NCBI GenBank assembly: GCA_012845835.1
Contig: JABAKD010000015.1
Span: 11,871,845-11,935,844, forward strand
DNA length: 64,000 nucleotides
Direction of reading: 5' to 3'
Origin: Undaria pinnatifida
Taxonomy: Eukaryota > Sar > Phaeophyceae > Laminariales > Alariaceae
Every line of letters starts with the position of its first letter. Positions within the stretch are counted from its first letter, which is position 1. The notes below the pieces were generated by a model, which saw nothing but the letters and a program-made list of their open reading frames with translations, was not told the origin of the DNA and searched no databases. The position numbers and the translations under genes were made by a program. Of the stretch, positions 41,632 to 54,249 are shown in pieces.

Positions 41632-42205
41632 TAGATAATAATAATGTGAAAACCAAGTACAGACAGATAATATGTTAACACTGCGGTAGACCACACTACC
41701 AACAACCTATTACGCAAGGTATTTCGTGCCTACCCGCCGTCTGCATGGTCGCCTGAAAACCTCTACCAAACGCAGTAGCATATGCCACATATACGTAACG
41801 AAGTAAACTCACCCTCGTATTCAATAGTGGTGACATCGCATGCCCACATCACCTCGCTTGTTGTATTTGCAAGATGTATTTCTGTCTTAGAAGTGGCGAC
41901 CTCAGAGCCCCACATCGGCGCGGTGAAAATCATGGGCGTAAAATCATACATTTGGGCCAATAATAATGTGAAAATGAAGTACAGACAGATGTGTTAACAT
42001 TGCGGTAGACCACACTAACTACCAACCTATTACGTAGGGTATTTCGTACATACCGTCTGCATGAAAGCCTCCCAACCTATGCCAAACGAAGCATGACTAA
42101 CGAAGTAACGCAATTGAGCGCGGGTACACCAAGCGTTCCTTTCGAAACACTGACGATTCGCGCTTCTCCCTCTCGTGCTCAATGGTGGTGACATTCCATG
42201 ACCAC
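41632..42205 (+). repeat. Diverged tandem duplication, period about 325 bp
   Basis: Shared blocks at 41635/41960 (aataataatgtgaaaa), 41655/41976 (agtacagacaga), 41679/41998 (acactgcggtagaccacact), then cctattacg..ggtatttcgt and aacgaagtaa. A family E piece on the minus strand (41860-41915) lies in the first unit. Confidence 0.75.
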
Positions 42206-42289
42206 ATACATACCGCATCTAACATCAAATCTTCTAGAATAATAAACAATACCAGGCAAGTGATATAAAGGGATGTCTTCTTGCTACAA

Positions 42290-43080
42290 CCGTCAGATTT
42301 GTTCCCTTTACGGAGGAATGGTTTCCGCGCACATACATATTGAAGTGTCCCGCCCGCCCCCCCCCACCCGATCCCTCTTGTTCAAACGCCCCACCTAAAA
42401 TCAAAATCTGCCAGAGTAGTTAAACACTACCAGCCAGCTGATATCATCTCATTATCTTTCTGGCCATCTAACATCAAATGTTTTAGAATAATAAACAATA
42501 TCAGGCAGGTGATACAAAGGGATGTCTTCTTGCTACAACCGTCAGACTTGTCCCCTTTGAGGATTTATACTTTCCACGCACATATTGAAGTGTCCCCCCC
42601 CCCCCCGATCCCTCTTGTTCAAACGCCCCACCTGAAATCAAAATCTGCCAGAGTAGTAAACACTACCAGCCAGCTGATATCATCTTATTATCCATCCAGC
42701 CATCCATGCCGTAGCTCCAACTCATCTCCGCCCTCCCCCCCCCCCCCCCCCCCTTTTTCTTCTTTCTCCCAACTCTTTTGTTCAAACGCCCCACCTACAA
42801 TCGAAATCGGCCAGAGTAATAAGCACTTCTACGCAATTGATATGACGTCAGTATCTTTCTAGCCATTTACGACGTAGCTTTGATTCATTCCCCACACCCC
42901 ACCCCCAACGCCCCCTCCTTCCCCACCACCCGCACGATCGCCTAGACCTAACACCACACGTATAGCAAGCCCCTACATGTATGCGTAATTCGCGCGATCG
43001 GAATATCACACACAAGCTGGCTAAGACGGTTTTCGACCAAATCTTCGATTGCACAGCTGGAGTGTATTTTACTCCGAGTA
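42290..43080 (-). repeat. Family K, partial copies with C-runs
   Basis: Three caaacgccccacct words (42383, 42620, 42784) each follow a C-run and a ccctcttgtt-type word and precede atctgccagagtagtaaac-type text. The end (42975-43075) has gcgcgatcggaatatcacac and cacagctggagtgtatttta. The middle of K is missing. Confidence 0.7.
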
Positions 43081-43084
43081 TATT

Positions 43085-43875
43085 TTATGTAACCTAAACC
43101 TCTCGAAAACTCCCCCCCCCCCCCCCCCCACCCCTCATTTTTTCCCGCTCCCTCTTGCTCAAACGTCCCACCTAACATCGAAATCTGCCAGAGGAATAAA
43201 CACTTCCACGCCCATGATATCACCTCGTTATCTTTCTAGAGCCATCCATGCTGCTGCTGCAATCCCCCCCCCCCCCTCACCCAATGCCCCCTCCTTCCCC
43301 ACCACCCGCACCATCGCCTAGACCTAGCACCACGCGCATAGCAAACCCCTACATCTATGCGACATGATTTTAATAAATATATTTCGCCCCCCCCCCCCCG
43401 CCCCCCCCCCCCCCCCCCACCCCCTCGAACGCTCCGCCCTCTACTCACTGGTTGCACGACTTACAGGGTAGGATTTATAGTTGCCAAGCACAGATTGAGC
43501 TGCCCCGCCCGTCCCCCCCCCCCCCCCCCCCCTCGCTCCACCTTGACCAAAACCAGGTTCCCCAACCCTTAAAAATTCCGCCCTCCCCTCACCGGTTATT
43601 CGACTTACAGGATTCACTTGATAAACTGATGCATTTCCTTCCACATCTGTCAGATTTTGTCCCCCTCAAAAACGGGTTTTATAGTTTCCGCGCACAGACT
43701 GCCTAACATCACCCTGTTGACCCTGATAGCTACACTGTAGTTGCAAGGGGAGTCGCCGACCTATATCCTTAATGAGGACACACAACCCGTAATACGCGCG
43801 ATCGGGAGTATCACACACAGCTTGCAATGATGAGTTTCGACAAAAAAAAATCGATCTCACAGCTGGAATGTATTT
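43085..43875 (-). repeat. Family K, long copy
   Basis: Reverse order of 34600-35250, with several C-runs of 10-18 bases. Ends with gatctcacagctggaatgta. Confidence 0.8.
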
Positions 43876-44052
43876 TAATTTTAAATATATATATGTGGAT
43901 ACCAGTCCCTATTCCCTAGATTGTACCGCCTCCTTATCACTATAATACTTCAAGATCATCCTGGCTCCTCGAGGCAGACTCTGAGGTGTTTCCTCTTTGT
44001 TGACCCTCGAGCGTGCGGATGCGCACATAACCCACCTCGGTGTGTCTCCACA

Positions 44053-44387
44053 CTAATAACACTAACACTAACACTAACACTAACACTAACACTAACACTA
44101 ACACTAACACTAACACCAACACTAACACCAACACTAACACTAACACTAACACTAACACTAACACCAACACCAACACTAACACTAACACTAACACTAACAC
44201 CAACACTAACACTAACACCAACACCAACACTAACACTAACACTAACACTAACACCAACACTAACACTAACACTAACACTAACACTAACACCAACACTAAC
44301 ACTAACACTAACACTAACACTAACACTAACACTAACACTAACACTAACACTAACACTAACACTAACACTAACACTAACACTAACACC
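44053..44387. repeat. Hexanucleotide array (ACTAAC)n / (TTAGTG)n, about 335 bp
   Basis: About 56 units, some of the variant ACCAAC type. The complement TTAGTG is one base from the telomeric TTAGGG. Confidence 0.97.
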
Positions 44388-44479
44388 TCCATCTGAGAAA
44401 GAGAAAACCTGCGAAGGGACTACCGTCCCACAATTGGCGTCGTCGGCAGGACATACTTCTATGCATTTTTTTTATTAGG

Positions 44480-44820
44480 AAATATTTTAAGACGTCAGCC
44501 GTGAGTTCGACGAATTTCAGGTCAATACTCATCTTCGCAAGCTGCGTTGTTGGTGCTTGTAATATACTATACGGGTGAGTTTTTTGTTGGGAGGGGTCCT
44601 ATTTTTTGTCCACCATAGTGGTGAGTAAGTGTTGGTATTGTTACTTTAGATGGGGAATTTTGAGCTAGAGCTAACATCATATTTATGCCGTGTACAGCAT
44701 GTATGTCATGTATGTGTCGAGTGTCAACGGAAAAAACACAAACTACACCCTCTAGCCCCTATGATAACCTCCTTCACGACGAGAATAGTTTCTGAAGTTA
44801 GTCGGGGACTCTCAACACAA
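44480..44820. other. No gene seen
   Basis: 44490-44565 holds a K-end word set (cagccgtgagttcgacgaat, actcatcttcgcaagctgcg). The rest is unassigned. Confidence 0.4.
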
Positions 44821-44829
44821 CTAGCAACT

Positions 44830-45910
44830 AGTTATATTATATGTGACCTAAACCTCTTGAAAACCCTTTCCCCCCCCCCCCCCCCTTTTTTTTTTCCCCC
44901 GTTCTCTCTTGCTCAAACGCCCCGCCTAATATCGAAATCCGCCAGAGTAATAAACACTTCCATGCACTTGATATCACCCTATTATCTTTCTAGAGCCATC
45001 CATGCCGCTGCTGCAATTCCCACCCACCCCCGCCCCCAACGCCCCCTCGTTCCCCACCACCCGCACCATCGCCTATACCAAGCACCACGCGTATAGCAAA
45101 CCCCTACATCTATGCGACCTAAAGCCCTTTCGCCCCCCCCACCCCCACCCCCCCCCCCCTCCCTCACCCCCCACCTCCCCACCCCCCCACCCCACCCCTA
45201 CCCCCTCGAACACTCCGCCCTCTACTCACTGGTTGTAGGACTTGCAGGATATACATGATAAACTGGTGCATTCTTTCCAAAACCGTCACATTTATCCCCT
45301 TAAAGGATGTATAGTTTCCACGTACAGATTGAGCTGCCCCGCCCGTCCTCCCCCCCCCCCCCCATGATGAACTGGTGTATTCTTTCCAAAACCGTCAGAT
45401 TCATCCCCTTGAAGGATTTATAGTTTCCACGCACAAATGAGCTGCCCCCCCCGTCCCCCCCCCCCCCTCCCCCCCCCCACCCCCGCTCCCTTTTGATCAA
45501 AACCAGGCCTTCAAGTCCTTACAAACTCCGCCCTCCCCTCACCGGTTATTCGACTTGCAGGATTCACTTGATAAACTCATGCATTTCCTCCCACAGCTGT
45601 CAGATTTTGTCCCCCTCAGAAACGGGTTTTATAGTTTCCGCGCACAGACTGACTAACATCACCTTGTGGACCCTGATAGCTACACTGTAGTTGCAAGGGG
45701 AGTCGCCGACCTATATCCTTAATGAGGACACACAACCCGTAATACGCGCGATCGGAGTATCACACACAGCTTGCAAAGATGAGTTTCGACAAAATATTCG
45801 ATCTCACAGCTGGAGTGTATTTTCGTTGTTTATAATATATTAGTACCACACACAGCCTGCAAAGATGAGTTTCGACAGAATCCTCGATCTCACAGCTGGA
45901 GTGTATTTTC
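44830..45910 (-). repeat. Family K, long copy with internal and terminal duplications
   Basis: Same order as 43085-43875. The ccaaaaccgtca(c/g)att(t/c)atcccctt block occurs at 45278 and 45389, and the end (gcaaagatgagtttcgacaa, tcacagctggagtgtatttt) at 45775 and again at 45855. Confidence 0.8.
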
Positions 45911-45914
45911 ATTT

Positions 45915-46320
45915 TTTTGCAATATATATTTCACTACACCTACTTCACTGTACAGTAGTAGTAGTGGTATATCTACCTAATTTTATACTAACAATGACAA
46001 GAGGCTGAACCTTTTGGCAAGCCATATTTCTGACTACTCACGTTCAGGACTACTCTTATCTGGGGAACTATACCATGTACCACGCCATATCGCCGCCGTT
46101 CCAATGTGTTTTTTACACTCGTTTTTAGTGGGAGACGGGGTCGATCATCGGGTTGCAGTTTCCCTTTTCTTCAAAAGAGTTTTTGGGTGATGTATGTGTG
46201 GAGCCCCTGTGGCATGGTTTTACCAAGAAAGGAGCCCGAGAACAAGCAGGATCTTCCCCTACCATCCAACTGCCATGCAGGGTATTATTATCGCAGCATA
46301 CATATGCGTCCAACAAAAAA
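45915..46320. other. No gene seen
   Basis: Short overlapping frames at 46106-46406 without domain features. Confidence 0.35.
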
Positions 46321-46323
46321 AGG

Positions 46324-46510
46324 TTTAACGTGTCCCCTGGTTGATCGTCGTTAGCATCGATCGCCGACCGCCCAAGAGTGTGCCCAGACAGCTTCATAAG
46401 CACCAAGGGTATGATACGCGTTTAACGTGTCCCCTGGTTGGTCATCGTTAGCATCGATCGCCGACCGCCCAAGAGTGTGCCCAGACAGCTTCACAAGGGT
46501 ATGATACGCG
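46324..46510 (+). repeat. Tandem duplication, units 97 and 90 bp
   Basis: 46324-46420 and 46421-46510 differ by two substitutions near the start (ttgatcgtc/ttggtcatc), one further on, and a 7-bp indel (aagcacc). Confidence 0.92.
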
Positions 46511-46934
46511 ACATCTGACGGAGTTTATATCTCCTTCGGATGGGACTTGAGATCATCCGATATATAACGTGAGGCATCAGGTTGGACGATTCTAAAGAAC
46601 GGTTACAGTTCAGCCACACGGCGCGACGCGGGCTGCTGGGTTAGGGTAGGGCGGTGTGTTTCTCATCGGCGGACCTCAATCCAAAGAGTTTGCACGACAA
46701 ATTGCGTGGCATGAACGATCAATATTACGCACCAACCGAGCTCCGAGACGCCGACTCCCAACCGAAGTCAAGCCAGCCCCCCCCCCACCCCCACCCCTAT
46801 CGATAATGCATGTTGATAATGCACCATCAATAGTGTTGTTGTTATAGTACACTACTAACTGCAAGTGAAATTCTGATACGGCGCCTCCAACCCCGAGAAC
46901 TCTCTCGCCATAGAAAAAGTACCCGGTTTAGACG

Positions 46935-47045
46935 TTTAGCTCTATGCCACCTCACAGCTGTCACACGGACCCAACACTATCATAACTCAAGAATTTTAGC
47001 TCTATGCCGCCCCGCACCTGTCCCATCGAACCAACACCATTTTTT
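46935..47045 (+). repeat. Small diverged tandem pair, period 58 bp
   Basis: ttagctctatgccacctcac / ttagctctatgccgccccgc, each followed by a cccaacacta / accaacacca word. Confidence 0.75.
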
Positions 47046-47076
47046 CCAGAGAGTTTCGGGCGTCGGACTTGCCGTG

Positions 47077-48045
47077 GGTCAGGTCAGGTCAGGTCAGGTC
47101 AGGTCAGGTCAGGTCAGGTCGGGTCGGGTCGGGTCACGGTGACCCGACGACCCGACCCGCGAGATTGAAAGATCTGCTGACACGACCAGACCCACCTCGT
47201 GAGATTCAGGAACACCTCTTGACCCCACCGGACTCGATCCGTGAGATTTCGGATACCTCTTGACCCGACTGGACTCGGCCCACCAGATTTTACAAACCTC
47301 TTGACCCCAACCGCGGGTGGGGTTATGACCCGTGAAAACTTCTGGAAAAAATCCATGTCTAGCTCTCTATATGCCGCCTCAGCGGTCCCATGGAATCGGC
47401 GACACCACCAACACCACCTAAAACGGGCAAAAAAAGTCTGCGTAAACAAACGTCCATACGTACTGCTGCGGCGAGATTGCACCAGTTGGGCCAAACCAAA
47501 TCGGGACGCACTGCTGCAACAAAGATCTCTGACCGGCCGGAATTAACCAGAGCTGGTAATACGGAGTGCTGCAATAATAAAACAAGCAGACACGAAAACT
47601 GCTTCTCGAATGAACGACGTCTGTTCACAAGAGTTGCTGAAAAAATAAACCGCTGCTGGGGCATGACCAAACTAGCTGGATTTGAGCAGGGGTTCTCTCG
47701 GATGCGACCATCTCTCACGGGTCGGGTCGGGTCGGGTCGGGTCGGGTCGGGTCGGGTCGGGTCAGACCTGACCCGACCCGTGACACTTGAAACATCCTGA
47801 TCCGACCCGATCCGACCCGTGAAATTCGAACACCTCTTGACCCGACAAGACTCGACCCGCGAAATCGTGAAAACACCCCAACCCGACATTGACCCCAACC
47901 GACCCGCGAGAATTGAGTACCTCCTCATCCGACCCGACCCGACCCGACCCGATCCTTGAGATGTCGAACACGTCTTGATCCGACCCCGGCTTGATCCGCG
48001 AGCTTGTCAAAACTTGCAGGCCCGACCCGTGGGTTGCGTCAGGAC
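47077..48045. repeat. GGGTC/AGGTC arrays with a roughly 45-bp minisatellite
   Basis: Pure pentamer runs at 47077-47137 (AGGTC then GGGTC) and 47718-47765 (GGGTC). Each is followed by degenerate units of the form gacccgtgagatt, ~6 nt, aacacctcttgacccgac, ~2 nt, gactc (47140-47340 and 47770-48040). 47345-47715 between them is not repetitive and has no recognised gene. Confidence 0.85.
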
Positions 48046-48224
48046 CTGCTAAAAACCCTTGAATTGATCGAGCTAACACGTACGTACACTGCTGCATGAA
48101 AAACACTACTTCCCTTTCACACGCGACAAAGCCCGCGGGGTCGCCAACCGCACACCAAATAAAAACCACACCACACCGAAGCGGGCAACTATCAACGGTC
48201 GAAAAACACGCCATCAGTCATCCG

Positions 48225-48580
48225 CCATCAACGAAGCAACGGCTATAAGCACCAAACAGCGGCCAGAGACTAAAAAGCAAGAGCTCACTTGCAGCGAGAA
48301 AAAAAATACGCCTGAATAATTTTTGTTTCGTACAGCCAATTCGTCACGAGACGAAACCGGCCGAAAAGTCACCACGAGTCACCCGCCACCGACGAAGCAA
48401 CGGCCATAAGCACCACATAGCTACCAGAGGCTAAACAAGCAAGAGCCTACTCGCGGCGAGACCCCCCTGCTAACTGGCTCTATCTTCGCGGCAACCAATA
48501 CAGTCAGTTCGTCACCATAGAACTAAAAGCACCACACAGCTGCCAGAGGCTCAAGAATAAAGAGCCCACTCGCAGCGAGA
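48225..48580 (+). repeat. Degenerate tandem repeat, three units
   Basis: Units near 48248, 48410 and 48532 share aagcaccacacagctgccag-type, agaggctaa and gagcccactcgcagcgagaa-type blocks. Confidence 0.7.
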
Positions 48581-48589
48581 AAACAACGC

Positions 48590-50030
48590 CTCGAGGCTTT
48601 CCATTCTTGTAGAGCCAACTAGCGCTACTTTCGCCAATGATTTCAATGGTGATGAACTGACTATATTATCGCGGCAACAATAGTCAAAAGAGTGAAAACT
48701 ATCAAAAAGCGGCGAACACAAGCGAAGGAAAAAAACGAAAAAAATAAAAAAATCCAAGAGCGGGCGTGGGACAAAATGATAAAATGGTCCATCCGCTCCC
48801 GTTACGAACGCGGCGCAACTTGACGAATGCGGCATAACACCAAACGTTTCGTCGCCACTAACCGTAACGTGCGCCAAAACGGCACCCCGACCAAAGAGGC
48901 TCCTCGCCGAACCGTCCTGAAAGCAAGTAACGTTGCGGCGCCATCTTCAAGAACAGGGTGCATCCTAAGCTAATCCCTATTGATTGCCGACGGCATATCA
49001 CATCAACCCCTTTTCTACCACTAGAAGAAAAAATCCAACACAACTATCCCAGTAGTTCCTCCCCAAACCATTGTGTGCGCTTCTAACGAGGTTAACGAGA
49101 GCCCGCGTCGGTCGCTACTACCCCTCACGATCCGCTCAACAAAAGATGAATGGGGGAAGGAGGGAGGGAGAGGAGAAGGGACAAACGGCCGGGACGTGCT
49201 TCACATCCACCTCAAGTAAAGGTGTGATGACACTCATTTCGTGCATGACCGTAGCCGTATGACCATAGATCTTCGCGTCCGTGCAAAGCCAGAACGGAGC
49301 ACGTCGGGTAAAAGAAAAAACGGTCACGACGCTAAGCCCCCCCCCCCCAAAGCTTCCCCAACATATCGGACAAACGGCCGCTACGCATCCTCCACCCCTC
49401 AAAAAAAGGGGGCGAGGGGGGGGGGGTAGGGGAGAGGATAAAACAGCCATTATCTAACCCAAGCTGTTGCAGATAAAGCTCCTCACAACACCCCCCCCCG
49501 CCCCCGCCCCCCGCCCCCGCCCCCCCCAACAAAAGCTTCCCCAAACTCAACAAGATAAAAGGGGGGGGGGGAGGCAAACGACCGCTACGCCAGCTACTCC
49601 CCCCCCAAAGCTAAATTCATCATAGTAGTCGCCCCCCCCCCGCAAACGATGCCCCGTGCTGTAGCAGATAGAGCTGCTCCTAACTGCTCCACCAGGGGTG
49701 CAGACAACGCCTGCCTGGTCGGTAAAAACCCGACGTGCTCCACCTCGGAACTGTAGAGATGCGAGGGTCTATGGTCTTAAGAGACTACGACCGTGCATGC
49801 CAAAGATTAACCCCCCACAACCGCCCCGCGCAAATGCAGTTAGTTCGAGCTCTTCATACTTTGTCGCCCCCCCCCCCCGGCTCGAAAAAGCCGCCCCGCG
49901 CTGATGCAATTAGCCCTCCTGGTATTCGTCGCTTCTCGAGTACCCCTGCGGCATGAGCGGCATCTGCGAGAGGCGCGCCAGGGACCCGTACCCTGAATCG
50001 CTGGATGCCAGGAGGCCGGAACTTTCGTCC
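48590..50030. other. Low-complexity C/G-run region, no gene accepted
   Basis: 49330-49960 repeats aaagcttccccaaca, acaaacggccgctacgc and C-runs of 8-12 bases at irregular spacing. Frames there code Pro/Gly runs and are artefacts. Confidence 0.4.
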
Positions 50031-50033
50031 CCA

Positions 50034-50300
50034 TGGAGCAGTTCATCCTGAGGTGGCGTGACGGGAGGTGGGGACAGGGGAGGGGCGGAGTATCGTCAGG
50101 GACGGGATTTTGTGACCATGATGTACAGGATCAGGGGCGGTGCATTGTAGGGATCTTGTTGGCATACCAATCTGGATGCAAATATAAGGGCGTGTTGGGT
50201 TTACAAATAGGCTGAAGCTTTCGCCCCCGTGGAGGAGTTCTTCCTGAGGTGGCACACCGCGCGGTGGGGGCAGGGGAGGGGCGGGGTATGGTCAGACGGG
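50034..50300 (+). repeat. Duplicated segment, spacing about 196 bp
   Basis: ggagcagttcatcctgaggt / ggaggagttcttcctgaggt followed by ggggacaggggaggggcgg / gggggcaggggaggggcgg. Confidence 0.75.
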
Positions 50301-50309
50301 ATGGATGAA

Positions 50310-51120
50310 GAGCGATACCGACGCGAGCTACGAAAGCGGTGGTGACGATTTTCGTCCGTACTTCTTCTGGCTGACCCTCACGGAGATCCTCATCAAGACA
50401 ACTACACTTACAAACCATCCAGCATCGTCGGAAGCCCATTTACGTGCTACGTCACCTACTACAAACCAAGCCCATGCGACTGATTCTTGATTCTTCATCA
50501 GGTTTTACTGCTTCTTACAGCAGTAACAACAGTCCACTAATCCCCAGAGTATTGTCCCCAAAACACGGCGGCAGTTCTAAACCGGTGCAGCGTGCGTTTT
50601 TTTTTTGCGGAGTAATATTTTTATGCGAGGTACGGAGCACTGCAACTGAGGAGCGTCGAGGTGCTTTTACCGGTCTTAGCACACAAAAACATATCCGATC
50701 AAGTATATACCGAATACGTTTCGATTTGTTCGCTACTCGTTGCGCTTGTGGGCGTTCTTTTTGTCGCATGTCACCAGAGGGCGTCGGGCCAACCCTTACC
50801 TGAGCCAAGGCTACGGCTCGACCCGAGCTTGGCTTCGCCGCGCGTTTTGGACAGCCAGAAAATAATGAGCGGACCACAGCAAGCAATCGTAACGTGCTTG
50901 GTACTTCCATCTGGTATGTTTTGCGTGTCAAGGACACGGCAAAAGGCTACCGGGAGCGTCAGTTTGGAACTTGCAAGTGCTGCCTCCAAGAGCACGTAGT
51001 AGGGAGAAACATCGAGGAAAATTCTACGGCTGGTGCATCATTTAAAAGCACATCATCCACGCCGGCCGAATCAACCCTAGAGCCTTCACAAGCAACAGCA
51101 TCCAACCACAAGTCACCCCA
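50310..51120. other. No gene accepted
   Basis: Short frames on both strands (up to 140 codons at 50515-50937) with unremarkable composition and no recognised domain. Confidence 0.3.
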
Positions 51121-51133
51121 TGAACGTTGGAAG

Positions 51134-51185
<52 letters not shown>

Positions 51186-51186
51186 T
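51134..51186. repeat. (GGTTCT)n hexanucleotide array
   Basis: About eight perfect units. Ser-Gly and Asn-Gln frames across it are artefacts. Confidence 0.95.
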
Positions 51187-51417
51187 GGGTTATGGTCGGG
51201 GCTAGCGTTCGGGTCGGGCACAGCGGTCATCGACCACCACCCTGCTTCTTCTGGCCTACAACATATACACATAGTACAGTAGCCGTAGGAGTGTCAGCCT
51301 GATGCGCGTGTCGTAATGCTCCTACCGTGCATCCCCCATCACAGGAGTTCGGGCTGCCACGTGAAGCCGATGCTGTACTCGTCACTCTGTTTTGACACTT
51401 CCCCCCCGAAAAATGCA

Positions 51418-51510
51418 AAGGGGTTGTTGCTATATCGATAAAAAACCAACCATCCGCTTACAATACAAAGGGGTTGCTATATCGATAAAAAAACAACCAC
51501 CCGCTTACAG
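51418..51510 (+). repeat. Tandem pair, about 52 bp
   Basis: caaaggggttg(ttg)ctatatcgat then aaccaaccatccgcttaca / aacaaccacccgcttaca. Confidence 0.88.
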
Positions 51511-51679
51511 CCTACGGTGATTGGCTGCCTCCGATCTTCCAAAAACAGATCGTCCCTGCGCTGAGACAGAAAAAACGACCACACCGCCCACCAATTAAGT
51601 CGGCGACAAGGAGTCAGCTAATAGCTACAAGTACCGCCACTCGGCCATTTAGTGCCTACAGTAGTGCCTACAGTAGCGC

Positions 51680-51870
51680 CTAGGGACCTTTTCTTGTGCA
51701 AAAAGTGCCTCGCGGAAAACGCGAACGCGCGAGTTAGAGAAAACGCGATGGACATCGACGGGAATGAACCTTCTGTGCGGCAAAACACGAAGGCACGTAC
51801 GCGGGGGGTGGAAGGGACGATTGACCGGTGACCACTGATTGACATGTCCAGAAGCTGGAAAAAGAAGCGA
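51680..51870 (+). mobile_element. SINE family 1 copy, head missing
   Basis: gggaccttttcttgtg, gcggaaaacgcgaacgcgcg, agttagagaaaacgcgat, tgaaccttctgtgcggcaaa, gaaggcacgtacgcgggggg, gtgaccactgattgacatgt, ccagaagctgg. Confidence 0.82.
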
Positions 51871-52299
51871 GCTAGGTCACAAAACAAAAACAAAACTCAA
51901 GGCAACTCACAGCCCCATTGAAAGGAGAAGAAAACACAGCCCTGTTGAACGTCATAGAAAAAACAACCCACCGTCATCTGGTGTGGAGAGCTCCCGCTCT
52001 CGTGGGGGCTACGAGCGCTCTCCCCGAACTATCGCACCACATTCATAAGGGTAACACCCAGGGAATTACTACACCATACCAGGTACCACGGTAGAAGTTT
52101 CGAGCTCTCACCGACGTCGCCGTCGGGTACCGACGGATGGATCATTCAAACGAGTACCTTGCCACACCACCGCACCCGTTAAATATACCATCACACGTTT
52201 CACAGTTATAGAAAAAAACAAAAAAACACCGGTATCGATTACGGGGAGCTCACCCTTGTCGTGGCCAGGAGCCTTCTCCCCGACTTTTCGTACCAGATG

Positions 52300-52930
52300 C
52301 CTCCAAACGAAGCTCCGATCGCGACCAAGTAAAGCAACGCTGAAGAGAGAGCAAAGTGATCGGGCGAGGCGAAGGGAAACAAAACGAGCGGGGAAATAGA
52401 GGCGGGTCTTGCAAAGATGAGTATTGACCTGAAATTCGTCGAACTCACGGCTGACGGCTTTGAAATATTTTTTATAAAATAGAGGCGGGTCGAGGGGAAG
52501 GGGAAAGGCAAGTTAGTGCAATTTTCACAAAAAAAAAAACGAAACCCCGATCGCGGCCATGTAGAGCGACGCTACACAGAGAGAACAATAAAGAATGATC
52601 GGGCAAGACCTGGACCAACGAAACATACAAAAAGGGGGGGGGAGAGGCAGGTGACGCGCCATGTCACCAGAACAAGATGGAAAAGAAACTCGCGGCCACG
52701 GAGAACATCGCTGGGGAGAGATAGCAGTCGAACGGCAAGCGGGTCGGTAAAGGCCAAGGCACAACACAACATGTGAAGCACCAGAGGCGGGGGAGGGGAG
52801 GGCGGGTTCAGCGCCACGTCGACAGAACCAAACGGACGATCTCGCGACCAAGAAGAGCAACGTTGAGCGTAGAGCTAGCGCGGGCGAGGCCAAGGGGAGA
52901 TACAGTGCGCGAAGTTAACAGAGCCGGGAC
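52300..52930 (+). repeat. Three diverged units of about 230-280 bp
   Basis: Units near 52312, 52545 and 52830 share cgatcgcgaccaagtaaagc-type, aacgctgaagagagagcaa-type and gatcgggcgaggcgaaggg-type blocks. 52405-52460 contains a K-end word set. Confidence 0.6.
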
Positions 52931-53329
52931 GTGAAGGGGGAAAGGGGGGGGGGTCAGGTTCCGCGGCACATCATAAAAAAAGAGAGCATAGCTGCCTGTT
53001 GGAACTCACGCAGCAGAACATTTGTAACCGTGGTCAACGTGAGGGCATTGGTGCGGACGCTTCACGCAGCTCGAAAGGGGTCCCTGCTTTTGGGCACCGT
53101 CCAAACCAGAAGCTCTTCATCACTCCTATGCAAAAAGTGATACCAGTACGCGAGAGCGGTGGTCACCTGCGAAGTAGCACTCGGTCGCTGCGGCTTCGGG
53201 GTCATCGACGTCTACGGAGGTGTACAAGGGCTGCTTGTCGAACAAGATGCCAACGATTGTCAGAAAAATCATGCCTGGGATGGAAAGCCCGATGCATAAC
53301 CTCGAGCCTGAAAGCGATGAAGAAAGGGG

Positions 53330-53456
53330 GGAAGGGGGGAGGGGGATGGGGGAAGAGGGGGGGTGGGAGGGAGGGAGGGAGGGGGGTAGGGAGGGAGGGA
53401 GGGAGGGGGGGAAGGAGGGAGGGAGGGAGGGAGGGAGGGAGGGAGGGAGGGAGGGT
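53330..53456. repeat. (GGGA)n purine tract
   Basis: About 127 bp of G/A-only sequence, near-perfect GGGA in the second half. Pro/Ser and Gly/Arg/Glu frames here are artefacts. Confidence 0.95.
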
Positions 53457-53829
53457 TGAAAAATCCGTGGGGTCAACGTTACGGAACCTGTCGCGGAGCA
53501 GCACTACTGGGAATAGGGTTACTATACTGAGAGACTATCAGTTATGCCCAAGAGATTTGACCGGCACTACAAAGAGCAGTGGCACTGTTCGACCGGCACT
53601 GTTGCCCCCCCCCCACTGAATTCGGTCGAAGGGGAGAGTTGATTCTTCAGCTCGCGGGTGCAAGATCATCGACGTCACAAAAAAAGGTTTTCGCGGCACA
53701 AATTACCGACGGCAGGCAGGGCGTTTCGTGGCACCAATTGCCGACGGGAAGGCGTGTCATGGCAGAACCAACACGGGGCAGAGTTCTATTACGCATGAAG
53801 CATGTGCGTTAGCTAGTGTGTGCGTTCTT

Positions 53830-53965
53830 CACATCAAACGGCTGTATATTTCCAACCATCTACCCCATCTACATCCAGCACCCTTAGTGTCCGGGCCGGA
53901 GCTTCACCCCCCAGAGAAACAAGCTGTGTGGTCAAACTGCGAGACATGTATACGTCGCAAACACA
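53830..53965 (+). repeat. Dispersed family E copy
   Basis: ttcacatcaaacggctgta, ccatctacatccagcaccct, tagtgtccgggccggagctt, agagaaacaagctgtgtggt, gagacatgtatacgtcgcaa, acacag. Confidence 0.75.
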
Positions 53966-54084
53966 GTACGGGGTACATGTCGTGTATTTCCTCCTCCCAA
54001 CAATTTCTGCGCGGGCTGATATTGTTTTTCTGTTTAGTTGCATCGTCACTTTCACTTTCCACCTCGAGTCGTAACACAGGCTAT

Positions 54085-54245
54085 ACCTGTGAGAAGTTCA
54101 ATACCCTCATCGACCTTCTGGACAGCTTAGGCTAGCCGTGGTCACAGGTGTCCTCCCTTCTGCCCCCCGTGCATGCCTTCATTTTGGTCGCGCACAGGGT
54201 TCAACATTCACATTGTTTTATCGGCTATTATGGTCGACCATAACT
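54085..54245 (-). mobile_element. SINE family 1 copy, 3' part
   Basis: On the minus strand: aaccctgtgcgcgaccaaaa, tgaaggcatgcacgggggg, gaggacacctgtgaccacgg, ctagcctaagctgtccagaa. Confidence 0.75.
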
Positions 54246-54249
54246 GACG

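Noticed and set aside
43921-44478. Long Thr-Leu, Asn-Thr and Leu-Val frames
   Set aside because: Translations of the (ACTAAC)n array.
53126-53619. Pro/Ser and Gly/Arg/Glu-rich frames
   Set aside because: Low-complexity translation of the GGGA tract.
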